A DNA stretch of 64,000 nt from Euonymus europaeus (GCA_963580455.1 OY756963.1:24943555-25007554), one strand, 5' to 3'. Shown: positions 49,066 through 59,318, numbered from the stretch's first letter. Numbers and translations are program-made. Notes: generated from the sequence alone by a model not told the origin.

Positions 49066-52000
49066 GCCTCCCTCAAACTTGTGAGTGGTGGAGGTCGAAG
49101 AGTAACTCCAAGTTTGTCTCGCAAGAAAGAGAATCGTGAATGAGACAGGGCCTTTGTGAGGCAATCTGCAACTTGATCATGTGAAGGTATATACCGAACC
49201 TGAAGTGCCTTTGAGATAACTCTATCACGCACGAGGTGAACATCAATTTCAATGTGTTTGGTTCTACTGTGATACACTGGATTAGCAGCAAGAGCTCCTG
49301 CACTAAGATTGTCACACCAGGTGATTGGAGTGGCAGGAAGGGGAAATTGAAGTTCCTTGAGAAGTTCTTGAAGCCAAGTAAGTTCACAAGAGACATGAGC
49401 GAGAGCTCTATATTCTGATTCTGTGCTGGAGCGTGACACGACAGGTTGCTTCTTGGATGACCAGGACACTAAGGTATCGCCAAAGAAGACACAAGTCCCT
49501 GCAACAGATTTTCGATCTTCAGGTGAGCATGCCCAGTCTGCATCTGAAAAACCAACAAGAGCTAACCGGTCACAAGGTTTAATATGAAGACCCATATGCT
49601 TGGTTCCTTGCAGGTAACGAAGGACTCTTTTCACACCTTGCCAGTGAGTGGTAGTAGGACAGTTCATAAACTGACTCAGTTTATTCACAATGTATGCAAT
49701 GTCTGGACGAGTGTGGATAAGATATTGAAGTCCACCTAGTGTGCTCCTATAGACCGTAGGATTGGGCATGGGATCCCCATCCATGGGAACGAAATGCTTT
49801 CCAACAGCTGCAGGGGTAGGACATGATTTGGTATTTTCCAAGCCAACTCTTTTGAGAAGTTGTTCAATATATTTGGTCTGGGTGAGAAACATACCAGTGG
49901 TAGTTCGGTGAACTTCAATTCCAAGAAAATGGTGGAGAGAACCCAAGTCTTTGAGAGCAAATGCTGTGTGTAATTGTTGAACAAACTTCTGAAGAGAGAG
50001 TGGATCATTACCAGTGACTAGGATGTCATCAACGTAAATAAGTACAAGGATGATCAGTGCACCTTTCTTGAAGAAAAACAAGGAGGTATCACACTTGGAA
50101 TTTTTGAAGTCCCATTTGAATAAAGTTGCCTTTAACTGTTCATACCAGGCTCTTGGGGCTTGCTTAAGACCATACAGAGCCTTGTGCAACTTACAAACAT
50201 GGTGAGGCTTCTTTGAGTCAATGAATCCTGCAGGTTGACGCATGTAGACAGTTTCTTGAAGCTGCCCATTGAGGAAGGCATTATTGATGTCAAGCTGGCG
50301 CACAATCCAATTCTTGGACACAGCAATGGTTAGAATAATCCTGATTGTAGCAGCTTTGACTACTGGACTGAAAGTCTCAGTGTAGTCAATACCGGGTGTC
50401 TGATGAAACCCCTTGGCAACGAGCCTAGCCTTACATCTTTGGAAACTCCCATCTACATTGTGTTTTACTTTGTAGACCCACTTATTTCCCACAAGGTTAT
50501 AAGAAGGGGAGAAAGGAACTAACTCCCAAGTGTTGTTTCGTTGAAGTGCCTGAAATTCTTCAAGCATAGCAGCCTTCCACAAACCTGATTGAAGTGCCTC
50601 ATGAACAGTTTGAGGTTCTCGGGGAAGTTGCATTCCCTGAGTGACAGTAAAGAGCTGATAATCACTGGAGAACTTCTTTGGTTTGTGAATGCCAGACCTG
50701 GACCGTGTGTGAATCAGATTTTGAGGCTGAGTTGGAGGCACGACAGTAAGAGTACCTTCATCTGTCTCTTCAGTTGGAGTGGGTACAAGTAAATCAGTGG
50801 CACCAGTGGGCTCAGCTGATGCAATAGGTGCTGGATTAGGCTGGGTAGGAGCCACGGTGGTAGGAGTTATTGTGTTGTCCTCACTTGGTTGAGATGCCAG
50901 TGAACTAGCACGGGCAGGAGAGGACATGTCTTCAGGAGAGACGTGAGAATGAGCACCTGGATTCGAGTCAGGAGGAGGAAGAGAGTCAGTGTGTGGAGGT
51001 GATAAAAGTGGAGAAATCCAACTGGAAGCATTGACTAGAATTTCAGATGGAATGATTTTGGTGTTTAAGAAGCCTGACTGGAAAGGAAGTTCATTTTCAT
51101 TGAAGATAACATGTCTAGAAATGTACACCCTTCCTGTGGAACTGAGACACCTAAAACCTTTGTGTGAGTCACTATATCCCAGAAACACACACTTACTCGA
51201 GTGAAACTGAAATTTCTGAGTATGGTAGGGTCGTAGACAAGGAAAACATGAGCATCCAAAGACTTTTAAGGCTTTGTAGTTTGGAGGTTTTCCAGTCAAT
51301 TTTTCAAGTGGAGATTTGTTGGCAAGCACGGGAGTAGGTAATCTATTAATGAGGTAGGTGGCAGTGTGAAAGGCTTCCCACCAGAATTTAAGTGGCATGT
51401 GAGCTTGAGCAAGAAGAGTGAGACCTGTCTCACTGATGTGTCTATGTTTTCTCTCTGCCCGCCCATTTTGTGGTGAGGTGTGTGGGCAAGAGTGCCTGAA
51501 CTCAATGCCGTTGTTTCGAACAAAATCATGGAAGGCTCGATATTCCCCACCCATATCAGATTGAAGACATTTGATTTTCTTGTCAAATTGATTTTCAACT
51601 AATTGTTTAAAAAGGATAAAGGTAGATAATGCTTCAGATTTAGTTTTTAAGGGATAGATCCATGTGAACCGACTGTGGTCATCAACAAAATGGATATAAT
51701 ACTTGTACCCAGAGGTGGATTGGATAGGTGCTGGTCCCCATAAATCTGTATGAATTAGTTCCAAAATTTGAGTAGCATGAGATTGGGAAGACGTAAAAGG
51801 AAGAAGATGAGATTTGCCAAGTTGACAAGCATCACAAAAGATAATATCTGATTTAGAAGTCAATTTTTCATGAGAGTTATGTAAGACAAGAGACATAACC
51901 TTTGGAGAGGGGTGGCCTAATCTCCTATGCCACAACTCCTTGGAGGAAATATAACTAGGTGAGTTTACAGACTCAACATTTAGGGAATTAAAATTTGCTG

Positions 52001-53531
52001 CACTACGATGACGGTCTTGAGCTGGAAGGAACTGAGGAGGTGGACTGGAACATGAAGTAGAGGCAGGTATTGGAGGATCAAATCTGTAGAGCCCATCCTT
52101 AAGTCTCCCATGAAGTAATGTCACTCCTGTCAGTGAGTCCTTGACAAAACAACCAACAGAGTTAAAAATAACAATAACATTGTTATGAGAAGTAAGCTTA
52201 GAAATGCTCATCAAATTTTTGGTAATGCCAGGAACATGTAGGATGTCATGCAAGGACAGTTTGGAATTATGATTTCCCACTAGGAGAGTGGAGCCAGTAT
52301 GATGAATATCCAATTTTTGTCCATTACCAACTATGAGATGAGTGTTACCAGTAAAATCAGATTTTTGATTGAGGTTGTTGGAGTCTCCCGTGACATGGTT
52401 GCTCGCCCCACTGTCAGCATACCACGCTGGATCAAGAAGAGGTGCAGCGAAACTGGCAGTGGGATGGACAGTGTATGCACTAGGCTGGACAGCTTGAGCA
52501 GGAGCAGAAACAGGAGCAGTGGGCCTGACGTGTTGTTCATGAGGAGTACCCATATATTTGTTGTCAAAACGGAAATAGCAGTGGGCAGCAGTGTGTCCAG
52601 GTTTGCAACAAACTTGACATGTGGGCCTGTGGTTGCCAGACCTACCACCTTTTCCCCCAGATCTGCCACGTCCACGGGAGTGAGGAGGACCTCTGTTGGC
52701 GTTTCTAGTGTGCATAACATTGGCACTGGCTGAGTTGAGGGACAAAGTAGAGATACCTCCAGTGATTTGTTCTAAACGACGCTCAAAAGTGAGTAGTGTA
52801 GACTGCAGTTCCATCCAAGTGATGTGTGGTTTTTCAATGATTTGACACACCACAGGGTTATACTCCAAAGAGTCCAACCCAGCAAGAGTTTGAGAAACCA
52901 AGTCATCTTGCCCAACAGGTTGGCCAGCTAGGGCAAGGTTATCGGCAAGCTTCTTAACAGATTTAAGATAATCTCCCATAGTCATGCCTCCCTTTTGAAG
53001 CTTGCGAAATTCCTTTTTGAAATAAATAATGTTTGATCGAGTTTGTACTCCAAAGAGAGTCTGAAGAGCATCCCAGAGGCTCTTGGATGTGTCATTCCCT
53101 AGCACCTCAGAGGCAATGTCAGCCTCAATAGAGTTATAAAGCCAGCCCAAAAGGGTCTGGTCAATGGCAGTCCAGGTTTCATACTCTGGATTGATGGAGA
53201 CTTCAACCGTAGTCGAGTCGGGGAGAGTGCGGGTGACAGTTTCTTCCGGGCAAGGTTTGGCTCCGGTGATAAAGCCTTCAAGGCGATTTCCTTTGATGAC
53301 AGGGAGGACAAGGCTCTTCCAGAGCAAGTAGTTGTCATGGGTGAGCTTGACAGAGCAAAATGAGCCCAAAGTATTACTCGAAGATGGCTTGGCCAAGGGA
53401 TGGCTCAAAGAAGAAGAAGAGGCTACGGGAGTGAGTGCAGGTGAGCTTGAACTGGCAGCAACAGCAGCAGAACTGGCAGCGGCAGAGGAACGTTGACTGG
53501 TGACAGAAGCGTCGCCGGCGGCAGTGGCCAT
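49056..53531 (-). CDS. copia Gag-Pol polyprotein, intact
   Basis: The ATG at 53531 opens 1491 codons without interruption. Residues about 60-260 are a copia-type Gag (UBN2-like). A CX2CX4HX4C knuckle has C305, C308, H313 and C318, preceded by an RG-rich stretch. The aspartic protease motif ADSGASNH is at 372-379 (D373). The integrase zinc motif uses H535, H540, C566 and C569, and its catalytic core D596, D659 and E693. Reverse transcriptase spans about 1000-1240, with the DINNAFLNG box and YVDD at 1166-1169. RNase H has D1330, E1371 and D1407. All catalytic residues checked are present. The frame ends within the 3' LTR. Expression as one frame without frameshift is usual for plant copia. It acts in cytoplasmic particles, with integration in the nucleus. 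Intactness plus apparently identical LTRs suggests recent activity. Confidence 0.95.
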   Translation of the reverse strand: MATAAGDASVTSQRSSAAASSAAVAASSSSPALTPVASSSSLSHPLAKPSSSNTLGSFCSVKLTHDNYLLWKSLVLPVIKGNRLEGFITGAKPCPEETVTRTLPDSTTVEVSINPEYETWTAIDQTLLGWLYNSIEADIASEVLGNDTSKSLWDALQTLFGVQTRSNIIYFKKEFRKLQKGGMTMGDYLKSVKKLADNLALAGQPVGQDDLVSQTLAGLDSLEYNPVVCQIIEKPHITWMELQSTLLTFERRLEQITGGISTLSLNSASANVMHTRNANRGPPHSRGRGRSGGKGGRSGNHRPTCQVCCKPGHTAAHCYFRFDNKYMGTPHEQHVRPTAPVSAPAQAVQPSAYTVHPTASFAAPLLDPAWYADSGASNHVTGDSNNLNQKSDFTGNTHLIVGNGQKLDIHHTGSTLLVGNHNSKLSLHDILHVPGITKNLMSISKLTSHNNVIVIFNSVGCFVKDSLTGVTLLHGRLKDGLYRFDPPIPASTSCSSPPPQFLPAQDRHRSAANFNSLNVESVNSPSYISSKELWHRRLGHPSPKVMSLVLHNSHEKLTSKSDIIFCDACQLGKSHLLPFTSSQSHATQILELIHTDLWGPAPIQSTSGYKYYIHFVDDHSRFTWIYPLKTKSEALSTFILFKQLVENQFDKKIKCLQSDMGGEYRAFHDFVRNNGIEFRHSCPHTSPQNGRAERKHRHISETGLTLLAQAHMPLKFWWEAFHTATYLINRLPTPVLANKSPLEKLTGKPPNYKALKVFGCSCFPCLRPYHTQKFQFHSSKCVFLGYSDSHKGFRCLSSTGRVYISRHVIFNENELPFQSGFLNTKIIPSEILVNASSWISPLLSPPHTDSLPPPDSNPGAHSHVSPEDMSSPARASSLASQPSEDNTITPTTVAPTQPNPAPIASAEPTGATDLLVPTPTEETDEGTLTVVPPTQPQNLIHTRSRSGIHKPKKFSSDYQLFTVTQGMQLPREPQTVHEALQSGLWKAAMLEEFQALQRNNTWELVPFSPSYNLVGNKWVYKVKHNVDGSFQRCKARLVAKGFHQTPGIDYTETFSPVVKAATIRIILTIAVSKNWIVRQLDINNAFLNGQLQETVYMRQPAGFIDSKKPHHVCKLHKALYGLKQAPRAWYEQLKATLFKWDFKNSKCDTSLFFFKKGALIILVLIYVDDILVTGNDPLSLQKFVQQLHTAFALKDLGSLHHFLGIEVHRTTTGMFLTQTKYIEQLLKRVGLENTKSCPTPAAVGKHFVPMDGDPMPNPTVYRSTLGGLQYLIHTRPDIAYIVNKLSQFMNCPTTTHWQGVKRVLRYLQGTKHMGLHIKPCDRLALVGFSDADWACSPEDRKSVAGTCVFFGDTLVSWSSKKQPVVSRSSTESEYRALAHVSCELTWLQELLKELQFPLPATPITWCDNLSAGALAANPVYHSRTKHIEIDVHLVRDRVISKALQVRYIPSHDQVADCLTKALSHSRFSFLRDKLGVTLRPPPLTSLREAVK

Positions 53532-53535
53532 TTAG

Positions 53536-53548
53536 TGCTTCGATACCA
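53536..53548 (-). other. primer-binding site of the copia element
   Basis: Read on the minus strand, TGGTATCGAAGCA directly follows the 5' LTR. It resembles the TGGTATCAGAGC complement of plant initiator Met tRNA used by copia elements, with a two-base inversion-like difference. Confidence 0.8.
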
Positions 53549-53760
53549 AGACAAAGATTGAATACCAACTAAAGTGAAGACAAAGATAGAATACCAACTA
53601 AAGTGATCTTTTGTATTAACAGTATATTTCGGCTAACCAATACAGACTGACTTATAAAGGAGAGTATGGACAACCCTAATTACAATGAACGAACAAGATG
53701 GTGACATGTGTCACTAGATCAACAAAGGTTTAATTATCAAAGATATAACACTACTTAACA
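53549..53760 (-). repeat. 5' LTR of the copia element
   Basis: 212 bp, apparently identical to the left LTR. In element orientation it should carry the promoter; a TTATAAG motif occurs on the plus strand (53652-53658). Its outer edge lies one base-pair beyond the target duplication from an AATAAA signal belonging to the neighbouring C2H2 gene. Confidence 0.95.
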
Positions 53761-53765
53761 CGCTT

Positions 53766-53771
53766 TTTATT
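53766..53771 (-). terminator. AATAAA polyadenylation signal of the C2H2 gene, adjacent to the copia insertion
   Basis: The minus strand reads AATAAA at 53771-53766, about 140 bases past the stop codon of the C2H2 gene (53910-53912). The copia target duplication begins at the very next base. Cleavage 10-30 bases downstream would therefore fall in LTR sequence. Confidence 0.5.
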
Positions 53772-53909
53772 CAAATATTTTTCCTAATGTATTCACGACA
53801 GTTTGAGGGGGTCATTCTTTTTTATCCCACCAATAATTACATCAACAACAACAAAAGAACAATCTGCACGTAATGTACTTACAAGGTTTTTTGTCAAAAA
53901 ATTAATACA

Positions 53910-55352
53910 TTAAGAGTCAGCACCAACATCAGTAGTTGAACCAATCCCCACCTGCAACCATGGAGATGAACTTCCACTTGTGCTCATATCCTTCAGTTCA
54001 CTTAGCTTTGCTAACTTCACCTTACTGCAGTCTGCCTCGTCATCATCAACAACGACATCACAATCTTTAATCTTGTCCTCGCCATTGTTGTCCTGTCTGT
54101 GGTCATGTTCACAATGCTCTAGGGTATCATCATCTTTCTCTTTGGGACCAACACCAATCCAAGACTTCAAATAAATCTCCGTAGACACTCCATAACTAAC
54201 AGTAACAGGGTTGCGCCGGATTCCATTAGAGTCGTCAGCTGGAGCAGGAAGGTTGAGGTCCAGAGTGAGATCGATAAGCGGGTCGGAGTTGTTGATGAAC
54301 TTGGTCGGTCTAATTTCTTGGATTTGCTCCGTATTATGGTCGTGAAATTGATCATGATGGAATTTAACCAGAGACGAGGCGTCCGGGGAGTTTGAAGTAA
54401 TCCAATGACACCTCTTATGCCCACCAAGTGCTTGTCCGGACGAAAACACACGATGACATATAGAACATTCGTGTACTTTCGATTTCCTTCTGGAACTCGA
54501 AGCGATTCCATGGTCGAATGGCAATGTTGAAGGGGATTTAGTTGGAAAGAACTCTTCCTGTGTAATGACATCGTCCTCGACCAGACCATCGTCGAGGCTG
54601 TGATCGAGCCAAGCAGCGAAACAGCCTTTAACTTTCTTGTGACTGGCTCTGTGTCCACCCAATGCTTGGTGTGAATTGAACACTTTCTTGCACGCTTTGC
54701 ATTCGAAAACGCCGCCCTTCGCAACCCCTTTAGCCTTGTCAATTGGAACCCTACATGAGATTGGGGCAATGAAAGATATTTGATTTCTTCGGTCCTCGTC
54801 TTTGCTAGCCGACGCACACGACTCCTCTGGCTCGGCTAATAGAGGATGATCAACTGTTGCATTCGATAGCATCATTAGACAGTTCGCTAGATCCTCTTCT
54901 TCGCTTGATGGACAAGTTAAGTTAAAATCACCCACTTTGGTCCTAAAAGATCTCTTCCTTTTAGACCATCCACACCCTCTACTCGGCGTGCCATCCTCGC
55001 CGTCGGATCCTCGCGACGACACTAGAGATTCCGCATCCTCCGAGCTGCATTTCCCATGTTCAAGAAAGGACTTCCATGACAAGAATTCCTTGCCACAATT
55101 TTCACATATTTTGCAACTCTTGAAACGATTGGGATTCGTCCTTAACGCATACATTCTCTTATTGCTTGGAGCATTGCCTTCACGCTTGTCCTCCCAATCG
55201 TTGGCAGGGTCATCGTCGTCGATTGGCACACCCTCGTCGCCAATACCGTGAGCCCTCATGTGCCCTCCTAGTGCTCTCCCGCAACCAAACCCTTTTTTAC
55301 AAATCTTGCAAAAGTACTTGTAATTTGATTGTTGATCCACCATCAAAGCCAT
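53910..55352 (-). CDS. C2H2 zinc-finger protein, four finger-like modules, EAR motif
   Basis: Single exon, 480 residues, ATG at 55352. Three canonical plant fingers lie at residues about 15-35 ([11 protein letters not shown]), 218-238 ([11 protein letters not shown]) and 296-316 ([11 protein letters not shown]). A degenerate module at 83-102 (CENCGKEFLSWKSFLEHGKC) has a C2HC pattern and no QALGGH. DLNLPAP at about 365-371 is a C-terminal EAR repression motif. An L-box-like EEEDLANCLMML is at about 151-162, and a basic WSKRKRSFR at 129-137 is a likely nuclear signal. The rest is acidic and low complexity, with His/Asp-rich tracts. The architecture indicates a transcriptional repressor related to the gene at 42079-43194 (same order: finger 1, L-box, two QALGGH fingers, EAR). 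A copia element lies immediately downstream. Confidence 0.92.
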   Translation of the reverse strand: MALMVDQQSNYKYFCKICKKGFGCGRALGGHMRAHGIGDEGVPIDDDDPANDWEDKREGNAPSNKRMYALRTNPNRFKSCKICENCGKEFLSWKSFLEHGKCSSEDAESLVSSRGSDGEDGTPSRGCGWSKRKRSFRTKVGDFNLTCPSSEEEDLANCLMMLSNATVDHPLLAEPEESCASASKDEDRRNQISFIAPISCRVPIDKAKGVAKGGVFECKACKKVFNSHQALGGHRASHKKVKGCFAAWLDHSLDDGLVEDDVITQEEFFPTKSPSTLPFDHGIASSSRRKSKVHECSICHRVFSSGQALGGHKRCHWITSNSPDASSLVKFHHDQFHDHNTEQIQEIRPTKFINNSDPLIDLTLDLNLPAPADDSNGIRRNPVTVSYGVSTEIYLKSWIGVGPKEKDDDTLEHCEHDHRQDNNGEDKIKDCDVVVDDDEADCSKVKLAKLSELKDMSTSGSSSPWLQVGIGSTTDVGADS

Positions 55353-56040
55353 AAGAATGAATGAGATGGAAAAGAAGTATATATTCTAGTGTGTATAAGA
55401 GATATATAGAGATGGTTTAATTATTAACTAATTAATCAAGAATGGGATATACAAGAAAGGGAAGAAGGGGTTAGTTTGTTCTTGTAGTGAAAGTTGTATG
55501 GTGGAATCGGAAGGAAATAGTCCTAGTTTTTAGTTGAAGTAGTGGTTGATGAGAGAGAGAGTAGTGGAGAGAGGGAGAGTGTCGTGACAAGTGGTGGGAG
55601 GGTGGTAGGGTGAGAGACTTTTTCTACGCTGTGTGATGGTGGCGCCGCCGGGTCAAAACACAAACCAGCGGCTGTCCGTATGTATGACTATAATGTGTGT
55701 GTGCATGTGTAGAGAGAGAGAATGAGTGAGTGTTAGTGAGTGAGTGAAGGAGAGAAGAGAGAGTTGGTTCTTCTAACTGCCATACCTATTCATATCCCTT
55801 CAATTCCAAGCCAAGAAAACCAACCCATGCTTCTCCTTGTCTGTCGGTTGGTTCAAGCTGCTTTTCCACACATTATTGATTAATGTCTCGCTAATTATGT
55901 AATTTCATTGCTTTCTAATTCTCCATTTGATTAATTAATAAATTATTTTCTTAATATATATATATATATATTATCTGATGTTCAAATGACAAATTTATAT
56001 ATCATCATTTTTGGTTACCAAAAAAGATTATTTGAAGTAT

Positions 56041-56075
<35 letters not shown>

Positions 56076-56490
56076 CTGTGAGTGAGTGAGTGTGTTAATT
56101 TATTTTCAGTCCAAATAGAGAGAAAGAAAAAGCAAAGTACTACATGTTTATAATCAAAATGTCAAAACCAAAAAAAATTGAAAACAAGAATAAGAAAATG
56201 CAAAAACAAACCTACTTTGCTCTGTAATAATATATAATTAATTACAACACTCCAATTGTGCACGTTTAAATCAATAAATTATATGCATGATATGCACAAA
56301 AGTTGTCAAACTTTAGATTTTTTTAAGATATATATGTGTGTGTGGAGGATCCGTATTCAGGAAATAAAATTATATATATATATATATATATCATATGAAG
56401 GAAAAGAGCACAAGACACGACAACATAATTAATTTCATGGTGTTTTTAGGTGTTGTGAAGGGTTACTGTTGAGTCCTACATTTTGTATAA
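55353..56490. other. promoter region of the four-finger C2H2 gene and spacer
   Basis: The first 450 bases are rich in GA/GTGAG repeats (55553-55770) and probably hold the 5'UTR and promoter. TA microsatellites lie near 55957-55970, 56041-56065 and 56371-56391. No gene was recognised. Confidence 0.4.
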
Positions 56491-56492
56491 AG

Positions 56493-57095
56493 TTGAGCAA
56501 ATGCAATGGTGAAAGTATTTGGAGTGTGTAGAGATAGTGATTTAAAAAAATTGTATTGATAGATGTGTATAATGATAGAAAAAGTGAAAAATAATATAAA
56601 AGTATAAGAGAGATGTTGAAACTTGATATTTGGAGTGCTGATGAATGAAAAGTGAAAAAAGAAATTATATCGGGAGATGTGTTTTGTTAATATGATTATA
56701 TTGGAATATGTGTTTTGTTGATATGGATAAGTAGGTGAGACCCAATTGTGTGTAATAAATATGGGACCCAATTGAAAATTTGGAGTGCTTGAAAGTAGGT
56801 AGCATTGCACTTGCTAGCATCTCCCTTCTGACTTTCAAGCACTCCAAAATTTTTAATTAGGTCCCACCTCTATTACACAGAATTGAGTCTCACTTATTTA
56901 TCTAATTACATCAATAAAACACATCTTTCAATACAAAATTTTCACTCTCCCAACACAATTTTTTCACTTTTTTCTCTTCAAAATACATATTTTAATACAA
57001 TTTTTTTTCTTCACTTTGTTACATGCATATTATTTTACTCTCAACATACTCTAAAATTTTGAGTGTTTGATTTCAGTACACCATTGCACTAGCGA
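56493..57095. mobile_element. two related MITE copies in head-to-head orientation
   Basis: Terminal motifs of the type GAGCAAATGCAATGGTG (56493-56509) recur inverted as GCATTGCACTTGCT (about 56802-56815), and again as ACCATTGCACTAGC near 57080-57093. The inner sequences carry the same non-coding motifs in opposite orientation. Examples are AATTTGGAGTGCTTGAAAGT at about 56777 against ACTTTCAAGCACTCCAAAATT at about 56833, and GTAATAAATATGGGACCCA against AGGTCCCACCTCTATTACAC. The pair forms a long imperfect palindrome. Related copies lie at 61.1-62.3 kb. Confidence 0.65.
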
Positions 57096-57443
57096 AACAA
57101 GCATGTCAATCACGTCGAGCTAGCTAGCATTCACAAAGTGGCTGCAGGTAACTCATACTGAAGTGGGTTTAGTCTGTCATAATTAATTGATTGCCATTCT
57201 TTTTAATTTGCTTTGTTTTAAAGCATTCACAAAGCCAACTGGTTACTTAATTACTTGTACTGCATGATAATGATAGTGATTAAGCTACTATACTTTGCTA
57301 CTAATACTAACTTGGTTGAACCCACTTTACTAATCACACTGCACCAAACCTACCTCCTTAACTAGTTCTGCAAGATAAGGGAACTGTATCACCCAACTAC
57401 CCATTACATTGCTTGGTTGCCACTGATTCCTACCAATACATAC

Positions 57444-57480
<37 letters not shown>

Positions 57481-57984
57481 GGAGTAATCTCAATCACTGA
57501 TTCGCACAACAAAATTAGTGAGAAATCCCGGCCCCCTTGACATGAAATATATGGCCCGCAAATTCAATGGGTTCTTTGGGTGGCTTCTGACGAAAGTCAA
57601 AGGCTGGGCCAGGAAAAGCCAACTTACTTATGGAGTTATGGTTGGACTTTACAAATAGAATTACTCTGATCCAACGGCTGAGATTTGCAGCCTACAAGAA
57701 TACGGGTTGCGCAGCTGAGCAAGACAATAAAATCAATTGCACATTTGATATATACATAGCTACTTTTTTGGTCCAAATGTCACGTTTTTCAGCATATCAA
57801 TTAAGGGGCAAATTTTCAATTATGATGGGCAGACAAAGACATCAAATCATTAATACCAGTGACGATATTGATTTATTATTGATTTTCATATTAATCTGCT
57901 CCTTCACTGCGGAAGATCAGGGCAGCACATACATTATATAGATATATATATATATATATATATTAATACAAACACACACAGTAA
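57096..57984. other. spacer with microsatellite; 3' side of the expansin gene
   Basis: A (CATA)n(TA)n microsatellite lies at about 57435-57478 and a TA run at about 57943-57962. No gene was recognised. The expansin 3'UTR probably extends into the right end. Confidence 0.4.
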
Positions 57985-58988
57985 CTAAAAATTGACAAGA
58001 GACCTATAAGTCTGTCCAGGCTGCCAACCAGCCGGAATTACATCACTTGCCACAATAGTCTCCTTTGTGTCCAGCGAGGTTAGCCTGAGAGAAAGTGGTG
58101 CGTGTAAAGCTGAGCCAGCATCAAGTTTCCAGACTGCACCCCATGATCGTTGCATGGGCACCCACGAGTCCGAGTTCGAGGCCTGTTTGAGTTCTACTGA
58201 ACCAAGCTCACCGTCTTTGTCATCGTATTCAACCAGGGTTGCAAAATAGTTTGTGTTGGACCCGCTATCAACACGAAATGTCACTGTCTTGCCGGGATAA
58301 TTACAAGCAACTCTGCCATCATTCAATTTGTTCTTTAATTATAAAATATTTTGAAGATTTTTTATAGGGACTAGTTAGTAATTAGGTTACGTACTTTTTA
58401 TATTGAACCTGTAGGACTCCAGCATTGCGAAGTTGTTCACCCTGGCCTGGCTTAGCCATGGCTCCGAAGGCATGTCCACTCAAGTCAAAATGGGCTGACT
58501 CGCATCCGGGGCACTGGTCTGTGATTACTACTGTCACTGGATTGCCTGAGCATGCTTGATTCGCTGTGCATTTTACCTAAAATTAATGAGAATTAAGGAT
58601 TATTATATTAGTCATTGTTAAAATAGATAGATTATATAATACATTATAGAGAAATATATGGAATGGTATTTTATTATTCTACATATTTATTGTCAGGCTG
58701 TCAACAGAGTTAGAAGATATGGAATTTCTCACCTGATAACAAGCACCACATCCTTCGCTTGATTTGTAGAAAGCAGAACCAGCAGCCGATACCAATGAAG
58801 AAAATGGAGCTTGATCTACCGCACCACCATATCCACAAGCACCACCTATATATGTACAGAATCAGCTATACAATGAAATAACAAAGACCTCATTGAAATT
58901 TATACACATGCACATATAATGTGAGATCTAGCTAGAGTACTGTAAAGCTTGATTCCGTCCTCGTATCTTAAAAAACAGACACAAGCAC

Positions 58989-59026
<38 letters not shown>

Positions 59027-59230
59027 TGCATTTGTTTATTTACCATCGCTGCCGGCACCGTCAGCAGGACCATACCAGGTTGCTCCTGCCGGCGACCAGT
59101 CAGAATTCGATTGATCCATAGAGAAATTGAGGAGCTTCGGACTGAAGCAGTAACAAGAGTTCATGAAAAATGAAAGCATGGTTGCGAGAGCAACTAGAGA
59201 GACGGAAAACTTAAGAGCAATATTTGCCAT
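57985..59230 (-). CDS. EXPB: beta-expansin
   Basis: Four exons (minus): 59044-59230 (ATG at 59230), 58733-58845, 58395-58576 and 57985-58312; 269 residues, the usual length for the family. A hydrophobic signal peptide (about residues 1-28, [19 protein letters not shown]) directs secretion. The double-psi beta-barrel domain shows TWYG (51-54), [10 protein letters not shown], paired Cys motifs ([27 protein letters not shown]) and the HFD catalytic-type motif (H129-D131). The C-terminal CBM63-like domain begins near [12 protein letters not shown] and contains conserved aromatics ([14 protein letters not shown]). Expansins loosen cell walls non-enzymatically at acid pH by disrupting polysaccharide contacts. 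A TATA box and four CACGTG G-boxes lie upstream. The exact EXPB paralogue was not assigned. Confidence 0.93.
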
Positions 59231-59318
59231 GATTACTACTTTGACTGAGCCACTAATCAACGCAAATAGTACTTTCTGGCTTGATTGCCTTGGTGGGTTT
59301 GATAGATAGGGCGTGTAG

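Larger units (their letters stand above)
48854..53760 (-). mobile_element. complete Ty1/copia LTR retrotransposon, 4907 bp, recently inserted
   Basis: Two 212-bp LTRs (48854-49065 and 53549-53760) look identical base for base. They flank one uninterrupted Gag-Pol ORF on the minus strand. Outside them a perfect 5-bp target duplication, CGCTT, is present at 48849-48853 and 53761-53765. In element orientation the 5' LTR is at the right. The primer-binding site TGGTATCGAAGCA (53536-53548, complement of initiator Met tRNA) follows it directly. A purine-rich tract (TTTGAGGGAGGC, about 49066-49077) precedes the left LTR. All hallmarks of a young and possibly autonomous insertion are present. Domain order PR-IN-RT-RH assigns it to Copia. 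Confidence 0.97.

Noticed and set aside
52299..52733. 144-codon plus-strand ORF opposite Gag
   Set aside because: Antisense to the intact Gag-Pol frame in a GC-richer region; a shadow.
56463..56810. 115-codon minus-strand ORF
   Set aside because: It lies entirely within the MITE at 56493-56816; no protein similarity.
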